In this document: positions 1 to 12,840 of the stretch, piece after piece | Position numbering within the stretch: the first letter of the stretch is position 1 | Layout of the letters: each line of letters begins with the position of its first letter | Origin: Candidula unifasciata | Lineage: Eukaryota; Mollusca; Gastropoda; Stylommatophora; Geomitridae | Length of the DNA: 64,000 nucleotides | Assembly: GCA_905116865.2 (NCBI GenBank) | Contig: CAJHNH020000846.1 | Span: 356,369 to 420,368 of the forward strand | Direction of reading: 5' to 3' | Made by a program: the position numbers and the translations under genes | The notes under the pieces: model-generated | What the model was told of the DNA's origin: nothing | Seen by the model: the letters and a program-made list of their open reading frames with translations, nothing else | The model's database searches: none

Positions 1-612
1 TCCCTTTTTTGGGGTCATAAATCACCAAATCTGTACAATGTTTACATACAGAAAACACAATCACTTTGAGCTTCGGTAAACCTTGGGAAGAATTCCTGCA
101 CAGTCCACTTCATAAAAAGATCACTGACAACTAGCTCATAAACAGAAGAAACATGAAGATTTCATACTTCCTGACAAAGTATATGCAGTGAGTGAGAAAT
201 AAATGAAATGTTGATTCACAGAAACTATTGTACGAAGTGTTTGAAACACTCTTACTATGTGTGCCTTTCTGACAGCAGTTACAGACAGCAGTTCACGGGA
301 ATATTGTTCAATATGTTAACATTTTTTTGGGGGTCTGATTATTTTGATATTACTGTTTTGTTATCACATTGTCTTTCTTAATGTCTTACCTCTGATAAAT
401 AGCATAAAGTCTGTTATGTAATGATTTTTAGGAAGATCTGTGGCTGGTTAGAAGTTAAAGAGTGGGAGAAAGTGATGGACAGTAGTTTCTTTTTAAAAAC
501 AATTGACCTACATTTTCTCTGTTGGTCATTATAAGTAGAAAGTTGGAACCTGATTGAATGTGTAAATCTGTAAATGTTTATTACCTGTAGATTTATTATA
601 AGCATATTGCAA
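1..612. other. Unique AT-rich sequence, nothing recognised
   Basis: No open frame above about 60 codons, no repeat unit and no RNA gene is visible. It could be intron or intergenic DNA. Confidence 0.5.
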
Positions 613-635
613 GGGGGGGGGGGGGGGGGGGGGGG
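613..635. repeat. Poly-G tract (23 G)
   Basis: An uninterrupted run of 23 G. Its length is likely polymorphic or uncertain in the assembly. It is one of many G/C homopolymers in the window. Confidence 0.95.
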
Positions 636-3600
636 AAAGCTGCAGACAGCATATAGTCTGTGTTTTCTGCAGGACTGTTCACTTTTTTAAATGTTCCTAC
701 GTCGTAAACATTTAGGGAGTCACTTTGTTACTCAACTAATTTTAGTGGTTACTCATGGTTATAAAAGAGACCAGGCAAAAGTAATGAAGCAAAAAGTTTC
801 GTACCAGTTATAGGCTGTTGATATTGACCTCCTATCATTCCAGGAAGTAAGACCCCAGATGCAGTTCTACCAGTTTTAAAATGTTAACATTAGGATTTTC
901 TAGAAAATTTTGGAAATTAGGAATCAGATACATATAAACGTGACAGATGTATAGGCATATCTAGAAGTTGCTTTCACAGCAAAATATGGTTCCCCTTTGT
1001 ATTGAAATCCAACACAACAACCAAGAATTGTATTTGTTATTGCCCATAATGCTTATGTAAAAGGAAAATGTATGGTTTCTTAGAGTCTATAATTGTGTGC
1101 ATGTTATGCTACAAGTATGAAAGAGTACTTCTCTATTGTTATGATCTCATGAGGCAGGCAAGTAGAACTAGTGAAAGAAATTATGACTGAAACATATTGA
1201 TATTGATTTGAATCCTGACATACGAACAAGTGTATACAAATATTTTTTTTTAACTGTACAGAACTTTGAATGGATTAACGATTCATTGTTTCAATTGTGA
1301 GCTTATTGCTGCATGAAATTGTCTTAACATTTTAAATGGAACTTTCAACTGGTCCAGTGTTGATGAAACTACAAATTGGTCCTGTGCTGAAAATGTAAAT
1401 TGATCCAATGCTGAAACTGTATTTTGGTCCTGTGCTGGACATGAGTCATTACTGCTGGTCCAGAAATGTCTTGAATATTTTTTTGTATGTGGAAATTCTG
1501 GTTTGAGTGCGGCTGATGTTGAAGACAGGGCTCTGAGAAGACAAAAATGATTGGATAACTAGTATAACATTTGTGTATGAGACCCTAACTGACTTTGTTT
1601 TCCAGCTGAACTCTGTTGCCATATTTCTGATAGAGTTTTTTTGGAGCATAGTACCATTTTAGCACATTACCTACATATTCATGAAAAAAAAAATGCAGTA
1701 AACACATTCTGAAACATACTGTTTCTTCACAGAAATTAGTTCCTTCTGTTTGATTGTACTTTGATGTCAAAGCAAAGATACATGTTTGAACGTACGTGTC
1801 TAATCATGTATAAAAAAGAATATAGAATTTAATCAAATATGCAATAATCCCATTATGTGGTGAGTAGTACAACTGCTACAGAAAGATTACTAAAGTAGTT
1901 TAGTTGGGGAGGGAAGCATCTGCAATATTATTATGTCCTGATAGTTTAGATATAAAATAATTGAAGTCTTACTTTTTGTGTGTGTTTTTTTGCTAGGCCG
2001 ATAGAAGAAACATCCTGATAGTTTGTCCGTAGCTAATATATTGCGCTAGTAAAAGATAGGCGACATGGGGGAAACACTCACATATATCTGTAATCGCTGC
2101 CATGATTTCTGATTGGTTAAGTACATTATTAGATACTCACAGGTGCTCAAAGAATTTGAAAGTGGTAGATATTAGAGTGCACATTACCTGATAAAATAAA
2201 ACTAGATAAAAAGCTGTGAACTCTTCTCTCTTGGTGATTTTAGTTAGCTAAAGCAGACAAGCTGATTGTAGTGCTTAAAACTAATTGTAAACAAGTAAGC
2301 ATCAATCACAGTTCAAACAAAACTAAAGAGCTTTCTAAACTGGCTTGCTCGTACCCTCCAATGAGCAACACATATTTTGAGATTTAGCTTGAAGTTTCAA
2401 TAGTCTGATTACATCTGGATGAACTAAAACTGGTTCGTCTTAATAACATTCTGTGGCAATTGTTAAAAGTGATCATGTTTTTAAAAAAAATATGTGTCCT
2501 GTAGTACTTACAAGGTTTTAATCGAGAAGTCAACAGAAATAAATTGTCTCTTTATTATATCTTGATTGTTGATTGGTGTTTTGTCTTTATCTGATGTGTC
2601 GCTTATTGACTTTGACCGTGGTACTTAGTGAGCAAAAGTTTTGTTCCTCCTCTGCATCTACTTTATTTTCTCTTATTATTCCTCTTCAAAGAGGAGAGTG
2701 CCATGCTTAATTCTATACTTTCTACTTGAAAAAGTGTCAGTATTCAGTATACAACTGTCACCTTCACTTCCTTGAGACAGTGGTTGACTAAGATTATAGA
2801 CCTAATCTAATTGTGATAGGGTTTTCAATTCTTTGACATTATTTCAAGGAGATTCGCTTTATGACTTTCTCTTTGCGATTTTCAACTACCATGAAAGTTT
2901 TAGCTTGCACTCAGGACCTTCTGTATTCTTTTTGTTCAATCTGATAGGCTGTTGCATGCACCAGTGTTTTTCTGAATGCTGTGCCAGGATTATCAGGGGG
3001 ACTGTACTGAGCCAGAAGAATATACCAAAGCTTTCAGGTATTTCTTGTTAACTGTCTGCACTGTACATCAGCTCCAGATAAAACTTCATGCATTTTCAGA
3101 AGTCCTCGACTGTGTCAAAAATAGAAGAACACCTACCTGAACTTTTGGGTGTAAGTATTAAACATAATCCTTTAAAAAAAATCATGAATCAAGAACAAGA
3201 AAAAAATTCTAGATCTGAACATGTCTTAGAAGATTAACAGTAGTCGATTAAAAGCGTTGATGAATTACATAGAAAAGTAGCAGAAGGTAAGGTTCCTAGA
3301 AGGAGAGGCAGGCATTGACCAGCATAAAGCTGGAGGATATTGGAGACATCTAGGGTATGAAAATACCAGAGAATGGGAGATTGTCAAAGGACTGAGAAGC
3401 TTTCCAGAATGTAATGTGATACATAAATATATATATGCACACACACACACATACACGTGCTTGCGCGCACACACTCAAACAAACTGAAACTTCTTTTAGA
3501 TATTAGATAGATGATATAAACAGGTGGCGAATTGTTTTCGTAAGGTATATAAAAACATGAGTAACGAAAAAATTGTCACTAACACTCTATTTTTCACTGC

Positions 3601-4780
3601 TTTCTTAGGAGTGTCTGCTTACTGAATTGTTTCATCTCTAAACGGGTGTCAGTACGCACAGAAGCATGGTTCACAATGTCCAGAAACATTTTTATCATGA
3701 TTATTTGCTGTGTGTGTATGTGCCATCTTGATTAGATTTATTTATTTTTATCGGTCATTTCTGTCATTATTTAATGTTTCAGCTGTGTAACTAAACAGTT
3801 GCCCAAGTTGAAAGTATTTTAGAATTCAGTGCTATCCTGGCAACTAGTGCATTTTTACTTTGAACTTGAATTTTGTGAAAATGATAGCAGACTTATGTGT
3901 ACGCTTTGATAATGTTATCGGTTACTGATTTTTAAAAAGGTTGACGGAAAACTACGTTCTGATATAGGGCAGATTTGTGCAGCTGGTCATGCACATAGCA
4001 CTCACAATCTTAACAATGGAATGCCTCTGAGTGTTCGTACGATTCTTGATTAATGTTGTACATCTTGGTTGATTGTAATTATTGACAAATAAAACAAATG
4101 TCTTTGGGAACTGATGTTGATGTCATTACTTTCTCATATGATGGAGTCGTTTTTTTTTGTTGCTTTGTACTTAAAATGGTATTCTCATTCACATTCAGAC
4201 ATTGAGCGTTACCCACAATTATGCTGAAATGTGACTTTGGGCATTTGTATTTCTGTTTTGTCTACTTCTGCTGCATATTGTTCAGGCTAACAATGTGTTT
4301 TAATGTAAGGGCAAAATGTTAATTTTCTCTAAAAATTCAAACATTTTTATGCAAGTAACAGTAGTTTAAGGAGAAAAACTATTAAAACATTACCTTTAAT
4401 TTGTAGAAAATATGGAAATAATTTTTGTTTGTTTAAGAAAAAAAGAATTTGAAAACACTAACTGGTTCCCTATAGTAAACAAAAACTTTTTAAAAAAATT
4501 TAACTTTATGTGCAAAACTAATCTGGAAATATTACCTTCTTATCTGTAAGTAATCAATGAATCTTTCATCTAAAGTAAACACAGTTAGAATATTGACTGT
4601 TTTGTTGACAGCTGCAGGCGTATTAACGCTGTTTATAAGTATAATGTGTTGGTTTTTCTCCATAAACGCCAGCTATTGTACAATGTCTTCACTTAACATT
4701 TAATCTGTAAATACTAAAAATGCTGGTTTCCCCAATAGCTACTAACACTGTAAAGTTAGACTCTTTGTATTGAATTCAAT
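636..4780. other. Long unique AT-rich stretch without a gene
   Basis: Apart from the short tandem at 1345-1465, no coding exon, RNA gene or repeat can be supported over about 4.1 kb. The longest frame (2833-3051, plus, 72 codons) has no recognisable motif. An AATAAA hexamer near 4088 followed by GT-rich sequence could be a poly(A) signal, but nothing coding precedes it. Confidence 0.5.
1345..1465. repeat. Short degenerate tandem, ~32 bp unit
   Basis: About four diverged copies built around the words TGGTCC and TGTGCTGAAA. It is too diverged for a firm unit length. Confidence 0.6.
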
Positions 4781-5215
4781 TCTTCTTCTTCTTCTTCTTC
4801 TCTTCCACCTTGTACCTCATCGAAGTGTCGGGGGGAGATGTAATGTTCGTTGATGAGCTCTGTCAAGAGCACTATTAAGACTGATGTTCATTTCTGTAAG
4901 GTTGTTCTTAATGCCATCACTCATCTTTTCCTAGGTCTTCCACTCGCTCCATACCCGTTGTAACTTTTTAGTGTGGCTCGCTGTGGTGGATAGTACCAGG
5001 GCATTCTTGTTAGGTGTCTAAACCACTTTATTTGTTGTTCTTTGATGACCTGTAAGACTGGCTTTATTCCTAGCATTCGTCCGATTTCATGATTTCATAT
5101 TCTGTCTTTCCTTGAAACTCCTGCAGCTCTTCTAAGGCATTTCATCTCTGTTGTCACAATTCTACGTTCATTGGAGGATGTAAGTTGCTAAAGTGGCTAT
5201 TTCTATCTTCAAAAT
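4781..5215 (-). mobile_element. 5'-truncated LINE 3' end with (GAA)n tail
   Basis: Read on the minus strand, 5190 to 4930 encodes a degenerate C-terminal reverse-transcriptase tail: blocks reading TEMKCLRRAAGVSRKDR, then EQQIKWFRHLTRMP, then a GASGRPR box. It has at least one internal stop. This is the end of a non-LTR retrotransposon polyprotein after the RT thumb. The plus-strand (TTC)n run at 4781-4803 is the antisense of its (GAA)n 3' tail. The 5' part, including RT and endonuclease, is missing, as expected from target-primed truncation. Related tails lie at 22.9 and 52.1 kb. Confidence 0.75.
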
Positions 5216-6959
5216 TTGTGAAGCCTTCTGAAACTGAAGAATTTTGGGCCACATTATTAAGTGGTTGGAGTTACTAGAAAAGAATGTAATTAATTAGTGA
5301 TTCATTTTTCTATTGTTGGATCAGATAAGGATCTAACTCTAACCTTCTTGCTTTTTACAAAATTTTGGAAATTAGCATTCTATGTATGCTTTGTCCACAC
5401 ATCCTTTATCTCTTATCATTCATTCTGAACACAGGCAAGGTGGACAAAACAGTCTGAGGCCAGTTCGTGATATTAAATATACATATACTAGCCAGGGAAT
5501 ATATTTGATGACATTCTAATAGTAAATGCAATAAAGGCAAAATCAAATAGAAGCAGCTTTTCTGGACAAAACTATTTGACATTAGGGCAGCTGTCACATG
5601 AGGAAATTTTGACATTGACATATGTAAGATGGCATGCTGACATTCAGCTAAGTGAAACTGAGACTAAATTGACATTGTTTCTTCCTTACATGGGGACATA
5701 TTTTTTTAATCAGTTTTTTAAGTGATTCAGTTACATGGGGACATTTCAAAATTGACTATGTTCTATTCACATTATTTAACATCTTTTCTTACATGGAGAC
5801 AATTTAATGTTCTAATTAATTTCTAAATAGGAATATTTTGACATAAATGGTTGAGTTCGTGTTGACATTAAACTTACTGATACACATGAATATGTTAAAA
5901 TTAAACTTTTGCATGGAGACATTACAATATCATAATATATAGTAGAGGACAACAGACTAAAAAATCTGGGTCATCAGATTGCATATTCATCTTCTATTAA
6001 TTAATTTTTTTCTTCTGTGAACAGCTGCACATGTTAACCTAAATACATTTAAAGAAAGTGACTGTCAGCTTGCATGTCAAATGTCAGCTTGATCTTAACG
6101 TGTCTTCTTTGCTCTTCATGTTGGACATTCTTGCAGCAGATAATTTGCTGCTGCATGATTGATTGCAGTTTCTGAACAAAAAGTATGGGTGTTTTATCCT
6201 GAGCAAAGTTTGAAGAAAACTGCTTGTTCACTTTTTGTTTTTTAACTGAAGTAATCATCACCGATCTGTCTACACACTGGTTTATTCTTGTTTGGCTGAA
6301 ACAGTACATTATCTTTGTAGTTTACTCATTTCTGTTCAGCTGAAATAATTGTCATCTTTCTCATTTGTTTATATCTGTTCAACTAAAACGATACATCATG
6401 TTTCACATTTGTTCATTTATGTTCAACTAATATGGTACACTAACTTTCTTATTTCTTCATTTCTGTTCAGCTAATTCGATACATCATCTTTCTCACTGCC
6501 TGAGTACTCTGGTTCCCACTTTGTTTTGTCAATATCAGCATCACTTTGTGCCGTGGTGATACATGGGGCGAATGATTTGCTATCTCAGGTAATCACTGAT
6601 CTCTAGGATCAGATTTTATTTTCATCCTAATTATGCCTTGTGGTGGAACTATCAAGGTGGTCTTGGCCTTCGTCTTCCTCTAACTCTTTCCCCATTTTGT
6701 TTGCCAGTGCTGAAGTTTGTTTTTTCTGCTTCAAACTTGCTCACAAAATCTTGACCCTTCTTGTCTAATCAATTTGTGATTTTCCTTACTGCTCACTCCA
6801 GTATAGGTTTTTTGAGGTAGTTACACCTCTTACTTTAATTTTGTCAACATTTGTATTGTCCGGGTGTGTTGTAGTAAAACAAAAGTTTTTGTACTGCAAC
6901 TCTTTTTGGCTTTTAACAAAGTCTTGGGAGTATCTGCTCATACGTCTGCTAATTCGACA
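5216..6959. other. Unique AT-rich DNA with two degenerate tandem patches
   Basis: At 5580-5960 a diverged repeat keeps the word CATGGGGACA or CATGGAGACA four to five times. At 6290-6500 a ~60 bp unit with TTCTGTTCAGCTAA-like words occurs about four times. No gene is supported. Confidence 0.5.
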
Positions 6960-7262
6960 CTGCTTCTTGCCCTTGCCTGTTCTGTCTGGACAATGTTCCT
7001 CTTTGTGTTCACCAGCTGTAAACTCAGGCAGAAAGTTTTCTTTGTTTGTCAACTTCTGGACACAAGTGTTGGTCCAGAACTTGAGTTTTGTGCACACATC
7101 CACTTTACAGATCTAGCATATTTGTATGCAGACTGTTAGTTCCCCGTCTCTGAGGGAGATGCACTCCAGTTCTGAAAGAAACACCCCTAATTAGTCAACT
7201 GTTACGATACGCTTGTTAGGAGGGTAGTGGGTTAATTCTTGTCCCCCCCCCCCTCAGGCAGT
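6960..7262 (-). mobile_element. Dispersed repeat D (SINE-like), copy 1
   Basis: Homologous to the segment at 35315-35612 in opposite orientation. Both share words around GTGCACACATCCACTTTACA and a poly-C run (here 7243-7253). The family's sense 3' end is a GCGAAGAAG-type tail. No polymerase III boxes are clear in this copy. Short frames across it on both strands are incidental. Confidence 0.65.
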
Positions 7263-8689
7263 TTTAAACTCAAAAACTCCAGCCCCAGGTCTCATCATCA
7301 CTGTGGATGATATGAAAATAAATTTTGATGCTGTTGTTTTTTCTGAACCACTGGTTCTCATTTCTACAATATTTCATTTTCTTACAAACTGTTTGTTCAT
7401 AACTTTTTAACTTCATTAATACACTCAGCATGCTCTGGAAGAATTCCTAAACCTGCGGAAACATGATTGAGTGCATGTTCCTTGGTAGAAGGTATAAAAG
7501 TGTTCACTTTAATTTAGAAGTCACAAATCCTGTAACAGAAATGTTTGTGTCCCGTAGATGAAGTTTTTAAAGGATAAGAAATAACAAAGACTGAAATTGT
7601 TTTCATGCAGAGAGTTGTGATTTTAAAGTAACGATACTCCTGCTAGGCACTGGGTTGGGTGGGGTGGGGTCTGTAGAAAGTGAAACACTAAGAACCCCTG
7701 TAGTCAGCTCTTTCCATCGTAGAAGATTGATGCCCCCAGTGAGTCAGTGTGAAATCAAAATAATGGGTAAACTATATCCACTGGGCCCAAATTCACATCC
7801 CTTGTGGGAGACAAAATTGTTGTTGAGTGTTTTAGCATGACCCGACTAGACATGAAATCTGCAAGCACAATAATATGTTAACTGATGCATATGAGTGAAT
7901 GCAGTCACACTTAGTGTATTGTTTGGGGCTGACAGATTTCACCTAGACTGAATCCCAACCAGTGGATGTGTTCTGTTCTAAACTCTGACCTGATTTGTGT
8001 TCCAACTTACAGCAGCTGAGAGTTCCTCTTGAGGTCTTTGTGTATCTGCCCTAGTTAATGAGCTTGGATAGAGGAGATTGAGCTCTGCAACATATTCCAC
8101 ATAACATTAGCATTTTGATATCAGGTCATCAGAAGAGTCTACAACAACCTCAGCCCAACAGTTTTTTTTTTTTTTTGAGAAGTCACAAACAACAACAAAG
8201 AACAAACTGATGATAATCTGGTCAGAAAAGTCTGAAAGAGTTGTAACTGTCTTGGATTTGAGAAACTATTTCAGAACTTCATGAATTCAAAGTTATTGAC
8301 TTGTAAATACCATGAACAGTTGAGCACTGGAGATGATCTGGTTTTATCCTGATAACACATTCACTCCAGTAATGTTTGTGACGAAGTGAGTGCAAAATTC
8401 GCTTGCCTAATGTCCGCTATCATCGTGATAAATTTATGTGAGTCTTGTAGATGCAAATATTTAGTCCTAAGATGGCTTCGTTTCAGTGGCCATAGTTGCT
8501 GCTGGCTTTGCTAATCCAGGGACTATTTTCTCAGTATGCTCTGCAGACTAGGGTTTGCCCAAGACGCCTAACATGAAAACAGGGCCGATGTGTAAGAATG
8601 CTGAGCCTGTCACATCATCTTTGCATCCCACTAAAGGAGTTAGTAATGACTAAAACAAAAACATATGAAATATCAGCAAGAATAAATAT
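7263..8689. other. Unique sequence, no gene seen
   Basis: No motif-bearing frame, RNA gene or clear repeat over about 1.4 kb. A T-run at 8162-8176 is the only notable feature. Confidence 0.5.
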
Positions 8690-10150
8690 GTTTAAATTGA
8701 CAGCTAGGTCAAAAACTTTATTGAACTATCATGGATGGGTTTAATGTAGGGGTTGGTAATTTTTTTTTCTTTTATGCAGGCCAAATTTAAATTTATCAGC
8801 CTGATTGTTTGGAAAAATTACATTATAAACATAACAGCCAGACTTACTTGCAACAATATTTTTTTATGGGGGAGGGGGTGGTGGGGTATAATCTAAGATA
8901 ATCTGTCGCTACGCCTCTGGCCAGACACACTCACTGACTGAAGCTCTTCTGTATAATCCTGAACGTGTGTTCAAGCAGGTTATTTTGTTCCGCTATTTTG
9001 TGAACTTAAGGGACAGATAATATAGTAATTTTACACCAGCCTCGAGGGCCATACAAAATTGCTTGGGAGACTAGTTTTGGTCCCAAGTTTAAAGTATTGA
9101 CTTTAACAGAGTAATGTATGTTACAACAGAAACAATTATTGAACTGGCATAGATGGGTTTAAAGTATGTGCATCACAACATACATATTTATTAAACCAGC
9201 GCAATTCAGTTTAGAGTGTCAACTTAAACAGTCATTTACATCACAATATAAATATTTATTTAACCAGCGCAACTGAATTAAGAGTGTAAATTTAAACAGT
9301 CATTTACATCACAACATAAATATTTATTGAACCAGCGCAATTGAGTATCAACTAGAACACTCATTTCCATCACAGCATAAATATTTATTGAACTAGCGCA
9401 ACATAAATATTTTTTGAACTAGCGCAAATGAGTCTAAAGTATCAACTACAACAAAGTCATTTACATCAAAACATAAATATTTATTGAACTCGCGCAGATG
9501 GGTCCAAAGTATCAACTAGAACAGAGTCATTTACACCAGAACATAAATATTTATCGAACTAGCGCAGATGGGTCTAAATTATCAATTAGAACAGAGTCAT
9601 TTAGACGATAAGGGAAACATTTATTCAGCTAGTGTAGATAGGTTTAAAATTTCAACTAGAACCGTCATTTATACGATAAAAGAAACATTTATTCAACTAG
9701 TGTAGATAGGTTTAAAGTGCTAACTAGAACGGAGTCATTAATACGATTAGAGAAATATTTATTCAACTAGTGTAGATAGGTTTAAGTATCAACTTGAGCA
9801 CAATCATTTGTCTGACTACAGAAATAGTTAAAAAGTTAAGACTAAACAGTCTAAATTAACAGCTTCAACTAAAACTTTATGGTATCTAGAATTAAAAATT
9901 TTCAAAGAAATGATTAGGATAGAAACATTTAACGAAAAATTGTACTAGTAAAAGAAACAACTTGGACTTAGGCACTCAAAGTAACAATTAGAACTAAAAT
10001 ATTTTAAGTAAAAGCCAATACCTAAATATTTAAAGTATTTTAAAGTAATGACAAAAGACAGAAATGTTTATAGTAACAAGAACAGAAATGTGTATAGTAA
10101 CAAAAACAGAAAGTTTATAAAATACCAACAATGAAAATAGCTGAGGTAAC
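8690..10150. repeat. Diverged satellite, ~70 bp unit
   Basis: Recurrent words TTTATTGAAC, AGATGGGT and AAAGTATCAAC with TCATTTACATCA spaced about 65-70 bp apart, clearest from 9110 to 9800 (about ten copies). Copies become unrecognisable toward 10,100. An earlier unit at 8700-8744 is separated from the main array by the insertion at 8745-9085. Confidence 0.75.
8745..9085. mobile_element. Possible hAT-like MITE inserted in the 70 bp satellite
   Basis: It interrupts a satellite unit: the left flank ends TTTAATGT and the right flank starts TTTAAAGT (7 of 8 matching), the size expected for a hAT target-site duplication. The left end AGGGGTTGGTAA resembles common hAT termini, but the right end is poorly matched. 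The boundary call therefore rests mainly on satellite continuity. Confidence 0.4.
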
Positions 10151-10163
10151 GATGAAAAGAAAT

Positions 10164-10459
10164 ATTTCAAGAGCTGAATATTGAAGAGGGTTGGCTAGTA
10201 AAGACAATAAAACAAAGAAAATTGAAATATTTTGGTCACTTGAAACGTCATGGAAGTCTAGAGAGAACAATAATGGAGGGGTATATGCCTGGGAAGAGAG
10301 GAAGAGGAAGGCCAAGGAGAAGATGGGTGCAGGATGTGGCAGATGATCTCCAGATGGGTGTATCAGACGCAGGACATCTTGCTCAGGATAGGAAGGTTTT
10401 CCGGAGGGTTGTTATGGCAGCGAGGTTCCGCGAGGGACATGCTACTGAATGAATGAATG
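10164..10459 (+). mobile_element. LINE 3' end (family 3) with 16 bp target-site duplication
   Basis: Encodes on the plus strand (10222-10452) the C-terminus of a non-LTR retrotransposon protein: a KYFGHLKRHG block, then KRGRGRPRRRW, then LAQDRKVFR, ending GHATE and a stop. The 3' tail is (TGAA)n. Flanks carry a perfect 16 bp duplication, AACGATGAAAAGAAAT, at 10148-10163 and 10460-10475. It is therefore a discrete 5'-truncated retrotransposition event of 296 bp with an undamaged reading frame. Relatives lie at 52547-52810 and 63443-63642. Confidence 0.85.
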
Positions 10460-10639
10460 AACGATGAAAAGAAATGTTTAACCTATCTAGGACAGAAATG
10501 TTTCAAGTATCTAGAATCAGAAAGGGTTTAATGAAAACTAGTTCAGAAATATTTAAACTAGGGTTTGTACCGGATAGTGTTTTCACTATTCGGCCGAATA
10601 CGAATAACGGGACCAACTATTCGGCCGAATACTAATAGT

Positions 10640-10935
10640 GTATCATCATCAGCATAAGGTGCCTTGCCGACTGGCGTGGGCGATTACGCATCGCCACAAT
10701 ATGCGATCTCCTGCAGCATGTATTAGTTCGTGTGCCGACACACCTCCATGCCATGCAACAAGACTGTCAAGAATCTTCTCTAGTTGTCTTCCTCTATCCC
10801 TCCTTCCACAGATCTTTCCAGTGGTCCCCACATGTTCTATTTTCCATCTTCTCATAATATGGCTGAAAATAATGACTGTCTCCTTCTGATGTCCGTAATT
10901 AGTTGTCTTCGGGCTCCCGCCTCTTTCAAAACCTC
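10640..10935 (-). mobile_element. LINE 3' end (family 2) inside the hAT-like element
   Basis: On the minus strand a frame reads MRRWKIEHVGTTGKICGRR followed by LEKILDSLVAWHG, the degenerate C-terminus of a non-LTR retrotransposon. Matching copies lie at 15650-15829 plus 19042-19098, 49680-49915 and 63300-63433. They share words for TCCATGCCAT and CTGTCAAGAATCTT on the plus strand. Confidence 0.65.
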
Positions 10936-10939
10936 TTGG

Positions 10940-10967
10940 TTTTGTGTGTGTGTGCGTGCGTGCGTGC

Positions 10968-11022
<55 letters not shown>
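10940..11022. repeat. (TG)n microsatellite with TGCG interruptions
   Basis: About 80 bp of alternating TG, with a TGCG block at the left. It is open in several frames, which gives false ORFs. Confidence 0.95.
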
Positions 11023-11023
<1 letters not shown>

Positions 11024-11585
11024 CTGTCCAAAGTATTTTAAGCATTGCTCTGTAAAACCACATCTTTGAGGCCTCAAGAAATTGTAAATTTTTAGCACGC
11101 TGCGGTTGACATTTTATGCAGTGTGATACACATTGCATGTGAAACAAGGGGAAAAAATTCTTTTCTACAGCGGCGAGGAAAGACAATTTAAATTTTAACT
11201 TTCAAGTATCTTTATGCCTTCTTTATTAATGTCACTATTTATAACCGATTTTTCTCGATTTTCGCCGCGGCACCCCTGGCATAAGCATCCAGTTTTAGAA
11301 CCTCAGCTGTAATGCCTCGGTCGAGTCAGCAGGCAAAGACCTTGCCAACTGCTGTACCATGCAACCTGGTCGCAGTTGCCCCCATTGCGACAGACTTAGG
11401 CAACTATTGTGTTAATGAGAGTTATTTCAGTCCATCGCAGTGTATGCAGAAACGGGTGTAAAGTAACCACTATTCGTATTCGGCCCAACCGAAAGTATTC
11501 GGCCGAATACTGAATAGTTATTAGGTCCACTATTTGGCCCTCATGCGAATACAAAGTGAATATTCGGTACAGCCCTAAATTAAAC

Positions 11586-12040
11586 TAGAATCAAAACATT
11601 TAGTTGTAAATTTCAGATACAACAGAAACATCAACAACAAAAAATAACTGGAACAGGACTGTTAATAACTATGGAAATGATAGAGGAAGAAAGAATGATG
11701 GTCACACTGATTGTTATTGATTAACTTATAGTTTTTAACTTGATGTGTTATGAGTTAAGAATAATCAGTTTAATACTATAATTATTGTTGATTTGTACTC
11801 ATCTAACAGAGATGAAATAGATATCACGGATTAGAGCAGAAGATTTGCAATCTAAGCAATCTAAATTTCAGATCAGTGCTAGAATATCTGAACTATTGCA
11901 TTCAGATACATTGTCTACAATATAATCTACGCAAAATGTCAGACACTCTGTGCCTGATTACTGGAACCTTTAAAATGTGACCTCAACAGTGAGCCACCAC
12001 AAGGTTTGCAAGTCTAAGAAATGTCTCAGATATCCTTTGA
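11586..12040. other. Unique sequence between element and minisatellite
   Basis: AT-rich, with no supported feature. Confidence 0.5.
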
Positions 12041-12044
12041 TGTC

Positions 12045-12840
12045 ATCTGTGAGTTGGATTAAGCCAAACAAATATCTTTTTCTTTGGCTTGCAAAATATA
12101 GCCATGTCTTCATCTCCTTTGATGCGTTCATTGAACTGAAAATACAGCCATGTCTTCATCTCCTTTGATGCGTTCATTGAACTGAAAATATAGCCATGTC
12201 TTCATCTCCTTTGATGCGTTCATTGAACTGAAAATATAGCCATGTCTTCATCTCCTTTGATGCGTTCATTGAACTGAAAATACAGCCATGTCTTCATCTC
12301 CTTTGATGCGTTCATTGAACTGAAAATATAGCCATGTCTTCATCTCCTTTGATGCGTTCATTGAACTGAAAATATAGCCATGTCTTCATCTCCTTTGATG
12401 CGTTCATTGAACTGAAAATATAGCCATGTCTTCATCTCCTTTGATGCGTTCATTGAACTGAAAATATAGCCATGTCTTCATCTTCTTTTGATGCGTTCAT
12501 TGAACTGAAAATATAGCCTTGTCTTCATCTCCTTTGATGCGTTCATTGAACTGAAAATATAGCCATGTCTTCATCTCCTTTGATGCGTTCATTGAACTGA
12601 AAATATAGCCATGTCTTCATCTCCTTTGATGCGTTCATTGAACTGAAAATATAGCCATGTCTTCATCTCCTTTGATGCGTTCATTGAACTGAAAATATAG
12701 CCATGTCTTCATCTCCTTTGATGCGTTCATTGAACTGAAAATATAGCCTTGTCTTCATCTCCTTTGATGCGTTCATTGAACTGAAAATATAGCCATGTCT
12801 TCATCTCCTTTGATACGTTCATTGAACTGAAAATATAGCC
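12045..12840. repeat. 46 bp minisatellite, ~16 copies
   Basis: The unit contains CATGTCTTCATCTCCTTTGA followed by TGCGTTCATTGAACTG. The period is 46 bp by direct measurement (12132 to 12178). Copies are very similar, with scattered single substitutions such as CCTTG for CCATG. The right edge decays into diverged related copies up to about 12,980. Confidence 0.95.

Larger units (their letters stand above)
10559..11577. mobile_element. Non-autonomous hAT-like element, ~1.02 kb
   Basis: The termini are inverted: left TAGGGTTTGTACCGGATA, right (reverse complement) TAGGGCTGTACCGAATA. Palindromic TATTCGGCCGAATA motifs recur next to both ends (around 10590, 10620 and 11500). Flanks ATTTAAAC (10551-10558) and AATTAAAC (11578-11585) differ at one base, giving an 8 bp target-site duplication as for hAT transposons. 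The interior has no transposase; it carries a LINE 3' fragment on the minus strand and a (TG)n microsatellite. The superfamily call is by duplication length and terminus style. Confidence 0.75.

Noticed and set aside
6786..7139. Overlapping ~100-codon frames on both strands
   Set aside because: They lie in repeat D, are open on both strands, and have no domain.
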